This document shows, piece after piece, positions 59,534 to 64,000 of a stretch of DNA of 64,000 nucleotides (position 1 is its first letter; each line of letters starts with the position of its first letter). The notes beneath the pieces are model-generated. The model had not been told where the DNA came from. It saw only the letters and a list, made by a program, of their open reading frames with translations, and did not search any database. The stretch comes from Mesostigma viride (lineage: Eukaryota; Streptophyta; Mesostigmatophyceae; Mesostigmatales; Mesostigmataceae). The stretch spans positions 4,288,637-4,352,636 of the forward strand of contig RPFO01000154.1 of the NCBI GenBank assembly GCA_009746045.1, given 5' to 3'. The position numbers and the translations under genes are program-made.

Positions 59534-62500
59534 TTAGACAGCTTGCTGAGATGGGTCCACCAGAGACTGAAGAACCTTGTATTGCACTGCTGCCTTCTGC
59601 ACTAGCTTGGTCAAAGCATCAGCAGGATTGTCAACCCCAGGGATATGCTCAATATTGGCCAAGGAGGACAATTCCTTAAGAAGGAGATAATCCAAGTCCC
59701 TACTTCTGGCCATCTGCCTGTGCACAAACTGCACCATCCCCATGGAGTCTGTTTTTAGAAGAGTGGTAACCTGAAGTGGCCAAGGAGTGTTAGAAGTCAT
59801 CTGATGAAGCAACTCCTTCAGATAAAGGCTTGTGTGAATGCCTTCACAAATAGCCCTGCATTCTGCCACATCACTGCTGACAGCCACCCGTTTGTGCAGG
59901 CGACTAAACCAGCTCACCAAACTCCCCAGGCCTTCCTGTCTGAGCACAAAGAGCCCTGCAGCCCTGCCCCTGACCTTGGAGACCTGCCTGCTGTCCATTG
60001 AGCTATCCACATACAGCTCCATGCAAATGGGTTGTGATAAATCCACTGCAGACAACAGAATGCCAGATGAAGCCCTGACCTGATCAGCCACCTTGGCAGA
60101 CCCTAGCTCCACCAGCATGTCATCAGGCAACCTGGCTATGACCATAAGATCTGGCCTGGAAATGCCTGCCACCCAAGCAACCATGCCCCTCACCATGGGA
60201 CACAGTGCCTGTGTGATGGTTGGAGGAAGCTTGCTAATGAGGGTCTCTTGATAATCATTGCCCCCCACCAGCAGCATACGCCACTCCCCCCCTTCTTCAC
60301 CAGTGTGGCCTCCATGCCCACAAACAGCAGAGGCTCATTCTTCACCTGCCATTGCTCCCTACCCAGAGGAAACTTGGACTTAAGGGGACGGTCCCGGCGC
60401 GAATATTTTGGCGCCGAAAAATTCGCGGTACCCGTCCGTACCGTGAAAAAGTGGTGCACGGGGCGCGCACCCCTACCGGAGCTGGCCATGGCGACGTGCT
60501 TTCAGGCAGAGTAGAAAAAGATAGCTCGCGGAATGCAGAGAAACTGAGCGAATCTTAAAGACGATGAGTAAATGATACTAATTCGTAGCGGAGTTCGCGT
60601 TTTTTGCAGTGTCGATGATTTTATTGATGACCATCGCCACGGGGGTCCAATCTGATGTTTTCGTCGAGAGGAATAAATTAGAATGCACGCTGGCGGCGGT
60701 GATTGTCAGGTTTTATGGGCTTTACCTAGCGTCAAGGATGCGTTTAAATCGTTATTGGTAAAGCTTTAAAAAATTTGCTGGGTTTCGGCAAGATTTCCGT
60801 CATGATCGGTAAGACACTCTCCAGGCTCGCGGGATGCGCGTCTTATTATTCCATGGAAGGTTGTTCTTTCTTGCGCCGCTGGGCGAAGGACAATTCCGGT
60901 AATGGTACGATCGTGTGATCAACGTGATCCTATGAATGTTTCGCTTCCTTTATGGGTTATCAACGCAAGTTTTCGGCTTCTTTCCGTGCAGTTAGCGCAA
61001 GGTATAATGCCATTCCGTGCTGCGCATCGCCAGATTCCTGGCACCTTTCAGTGGTTTTTATGTACGTTGCATGGCTGGGATGTGTCAAAGCGTGACCGTG
61101 GCATATCGTCAAGTTGTCAGGGATTTGCTGAGTGGTTTCTTGGAAGGAGCTTGCTAACAGCACTCAGTTTTGTGTGAATATTGACGCGGCCTTTCTTAGC
61201 AGAGGCTTCATTGTGGTTAGAGGCTCACAAGCTTGAGTTTGTTTCTTGGCAAACAATTGCGCTGGAAAGAAAGGTGGCAGTGGTTTTTCTGAGGGGCATA
61301 CTGCATGGGTGGAACTGCACGTAGGTAGGGGTTATCGTTGTCTTGTTGGCCTTTCTCCCACTAAAATGGGAGAGCCCTAATTCATATGCTAGCAAGGCAA
61401 GGTAACCATGGTAAGAAGCCTTGGCAAGCAGCATGTATGATAATTCTGCTTTCTCTGTGGACTGTCTGTTGTTACCCTTGTTGGGCAATTAGTGGATATG
61501 GCTTTCTAGGGTGTGTTTGAGCTTGGTTTTGGGATGATGCCCACACCATAAACCTGAAATATGCTTTAGAAGTGTCGGCTAGGCATGTAGAGCTACCTGC
61601 CTCATTGTTGTGCACACATGCAACAGGTTGCCCGTGTCGAGGTAAGGCAAGGGCACATGACGTGCCCAGCCACCTCCTTGTACATTGTGGTCGAATGGGG
61701 CATGGTCAGGAGCCTTTTGGATGGCATAGGAAGTGTTAGTGTGCCTTAATACTCACTAATGCCTTCCTTAGCGTCTGCACAGGTGGCCAACTGCCAAAAT
61801 TAATAACTGCTACAGCTGAGCTCAGAATGCCACCAAACTTTGACAGTGCCTTCTATGGTCATGACAGAATTTGACTATTACTTTTTAGGCCTAATTGATG
61901 TGTTATGAGTGTGTATGGGGGCGCACCGCCTAAAAAAGCGTATTTTTGGCCCAAAAATTAATAACTCGAAGGGATGTGCTGATTTTGTTGATCCAATTAG
62001 GTAGAAACCATGTCCCATGACATTTTTATATGGGTATTACTTTTTTCATGCAACTGGTTCTCCCACTGTTCTGGGCAAGATGTGCCCCGGACAGCGTTTT
62101 TTTCTATTTTTAGCTCATAGCCGGTGTATGGCTGGGGGTAGTACCCCCAACAAGTGGTGGTATGCATGCCCAAACATCATGTTTATGGCCCCCAAACATC
62201 ATTCAGTGGTTGTCAGTTGCATTTCTGTAGTTATTAGGGGGGGTAAGTTTTGATATATTTCTATGGGACCCTCCCCTTAATGATGGAGATCAGCTCCTTA
62301 AGCCACGACGTGGGAGCTATCAGATGTAGGTCATCCCCGTGCAGCGAAGCATACACTGGCAGGCCTTCCCATTGCCCCAGAAACAGACAGGGGTCTACAG
62401 GAGAGACCTTCAAGTTGCAATGTTCCTTCAGGAAACGGTTGAGAGTCTCCCTCCAGATTATTGGACTTGACCTCAGGCCCTCCAGGCCCTTGAGGATTTT

Positions 62501-64000
62501 AAGGAACTCCGTGTGGATGTCCCTTTTCCATACAGCAGGCACCCTAACATAGAAAGGCGTCTTGCCCTCCCACTTTTCCTGTGCCACATCTGCATCCCCT
62601 CCAGAAATGCCCTCTTGAAGTCTACCACCACTGAGCCATAGTCCAAGCCCTTGTTGAGAAGGCCTAGAAATACACACAGCAGCAGCCTCCAAGTATCATG
62701 CAACATGCCAGGGGTATACAACTCCTCAGCAGTGCACTCACCAGTACCCTTGAACTCATTCAGCACTGGCCTGACATGTGGTACCTTGACCCCGTCCACC
62801 TCCTTCATCTTGATGACAAACTTGAGCTTGAGTAGACGTCGTGCAGGAGGCAGGTCATTGACAGGTTCCACGCATTTCTTGGAGATCCAGTCCTCCCCAG
62901 ATTTAATCAAACCCAGTGTGACCTGGGGACACATAATGGGAGAGGACATGAGCTTCACCAGGCCTTGGTAGTTGATAGGGCTGTGTCCAGCAAGTGAGTG
63001 AGGACCAATGCCCAAACTGCTTGGATGACTAGCAGCTGGCAATATGAGGTCATCAACCAAGGGCTCCTGCCCCTGGCACACTTGCACACGCTTAACCGAC
63101 CTGGTTACTGCACGTGATAGGTGAGTGGTCCTGAAATTAATCAGTGGGACCTGACCAGCCCCTTCCTTAGTCAGGAGAGAGGACGTGATCACTACTCCAT
63201 CCTGGCATAGGAAATTCTGCCCCAGAAGAGCAGGTCCTTGATAGCCCTCCAAGACACAAAAAGCAGTGTCCTGTCCAAGGATAGGAATGAATACCTCACC
63301 CAGTACCTTCACGTGTACCCCGCCACTGAAGTCAGACACAAACTGATAGCTGGGTTCAGACATGCTGTACCCTGCTGCAGCCCTGGTCCCAATGATGGAA
63401 ACCTGAGAATTAGTGTCTACCTCTAAGGCAGTGTCCAGCCCCAGATTGCCATGCCACCTGAGCTTGGCTACCTTGGGCTGCTTCTTGGCCCTTTGTAGAG
63501 CCCCAATCAATCCAGCCAAACTTGTCCCCCTGGGCTTGGTTAGTGCCTTGGGCTTGACAGTTGACTCCCCAGCTGTTGACCTTGCAGCCTGTTCAACAAG
63601 TACCTCTGCAACCTGGCCAGGGCTGACAGATTCCCCTGCAACAGATGTGGTCGTTGCGTCAGTGATGTCACCTGGGACCTGAAAATCCTGCAGATCCTGT
63701 GAGCCTTGTGCCTGACTGCCCTCATTCATCAGGTTAGGCTTGACATATGACCAACTCAGCCGGTGCACATGCTTTGGTTCGTCCTCCATGCTGACCAAGC
63801 ATGCGTGGCTAGCTTCATCAACCTGGGTAACCACCCCAGGACTCCAGCTACCACGTTTGCCATAAAGGCTAGGTTCCTTCCAAGCTAGGACCTTCTGACC
63901 CACTTGTGGCTCCAGCATCTTCCAACCCCGGTCCTTCTCCCTCAGCTTGGCAAAGGTGACATGTGCAGCATGTTTCCAGCCCTCCAGCACATGTGGTGGG
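59534..64000 (-). pseudogene. pol: Pol of the second Copia-like element, interrupted
   Basis: From the right edge: integrase C-terminal segment (WKEPSLYGKRGSW, about 63880), linker, protease-like domain with VDTNSQVSIIG (about 63410) and ALLGQNFL (about 63215), then RT (PPARRLLKLKFVIKMKEVDG, VVVDFKRAFLEG). A frameshift near 62590 leads to VRVPAVWKRDIH and SLHGDDLHLIAP (62692-62281). After the TTAA element the frame resumes at 60379 (KSKFPLGREQW), shifts near 60285, and ends with RNase H at 60277-59534 (YVDSSMDSRQ, AECRAICEG, NPADALTK). The domain order and the DTN motif equal those of the complete element. Three lesions make it inactive. Confidence 0.9.
60384..62276. mobile_element. Non-autonomous TTAA element inserted in Copia-like RT
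   Basis: The ends are GGGGACGGTCCC and GGGACCCTCCCC, inverted with one mismatch, with TTAA on both sides (60380-60383, 62277-62280). Removing it rejoins WLKELISII to KSKFPLG, which matches WLKKFIPVISGKFSLG of the complete element, so the site is proven. The left end carries the palindrome TTTTGGCGCCGAAAAATTCGCG-like segment also found next to the right end of 52141-55577. No transposase ORF is present in 1.9 kb, so it is probably mobilised by the relative at 52141-55577. Confidence 0.85.

Larger units (their letters stand above)
57960..64000 (-). mobile_element. Second Copia-like retrotransposon, runs off the right edge
   Basis: The 3' LTR, 3' UTR (58587-59533), RNase H, RT, protease-like domain and integrase C-terminus lie in the same order as in the complete element at 4682-13133. 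The RT is split by a TTAA element at 60384-62276. The integrase core, gag and 5' LTR are beyond the window. Confidence 0.88.

Noticed and set aside
60902-61177. 91-codon ORF in the TTAA element at 60384-62276
   Set aside because: It is short, has no transposase or other motif, and is most likely a chance frame.

Overview
The window is nuclear DNA of a eukaryote, most likely a green alga. It has a seven-exon ribosome-biogenesis gene with GC-rich coding sequence, introns of 0.7 to 1.3 kb, abundant CG/CA/GT low-complexity tracts, and dense nested transposable elements. The lineage assignment is an inference and I cannot name the species. No prokaryotic operon, rRNA gene, intact tRNA gene or CRISPR array is visible.

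The only clear host gene is UTP6 (29716-37486, plus strand), a component of the small-subunit processome. Seven exons join in frame into 661 residues, and the first intron is of the GC-AG type. Its introns hold a CT microsatellite, a CCAT/CCAC tract, a 77-bp minisatellite and a GT/GA tract.

Nearly everything else is mobile DNA. From left to right: a truncated copy of a DUF7869-type transposase-like gene preceded by a GC-rich minisatellite (1-2114); a 3' remnant of a Copia-like retrotransposon with an LTR (3279-4651); a complete Copia-like LTR element on the minus strand (4682-13133) with an extra 5' ORF, gag and a pol in the unusual order integrase, protease-like, RT, RNase H; a fuller DUF7869-type locus with two divergent genes (13431-22249), whose shared intergenic region carries three levels of nested insertions; a 5' fragment of a Copia-like copy (22975-24560); a non-LTR retrotransposon 3' end with a restriction-like endonuclease (27235-28362); and a TA-flanked MITE (28691-29162).

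Downstream of UTP6 lie inverted LINE 3' ends (37690-39650). They are followed by a decayed Ty3/gypsy chromovirus on the minus strand (40219-46931) split by two insertions, and by a plus-strand gypsy element (about 47800-52136) that carries a viroplasmin/RNase H1-N-like domain. The plus-strand gypsy element is cut by a TTAA-flanked DNA transposon (52141-55577) encoding a Mutator-like/Kolobok-type transposase fused to a PHD finger. After this come a piggyBac-like non-autonomous element (55984-57701) and a second Copia-like element running off the right edge (about 57960-64000), itself split by a second TTAA element (60384-62276).

Features most worth follow-up are the Copia-like family (IN-PR-RT-RH order, DTN instead of DTG in the protease motif, an extra ORF before gag, an in-frame UGA between gag and pol), the divergent DUF7869/PHD locus, and the TTAA transposon pair with reading-frame-verified insertion sites.
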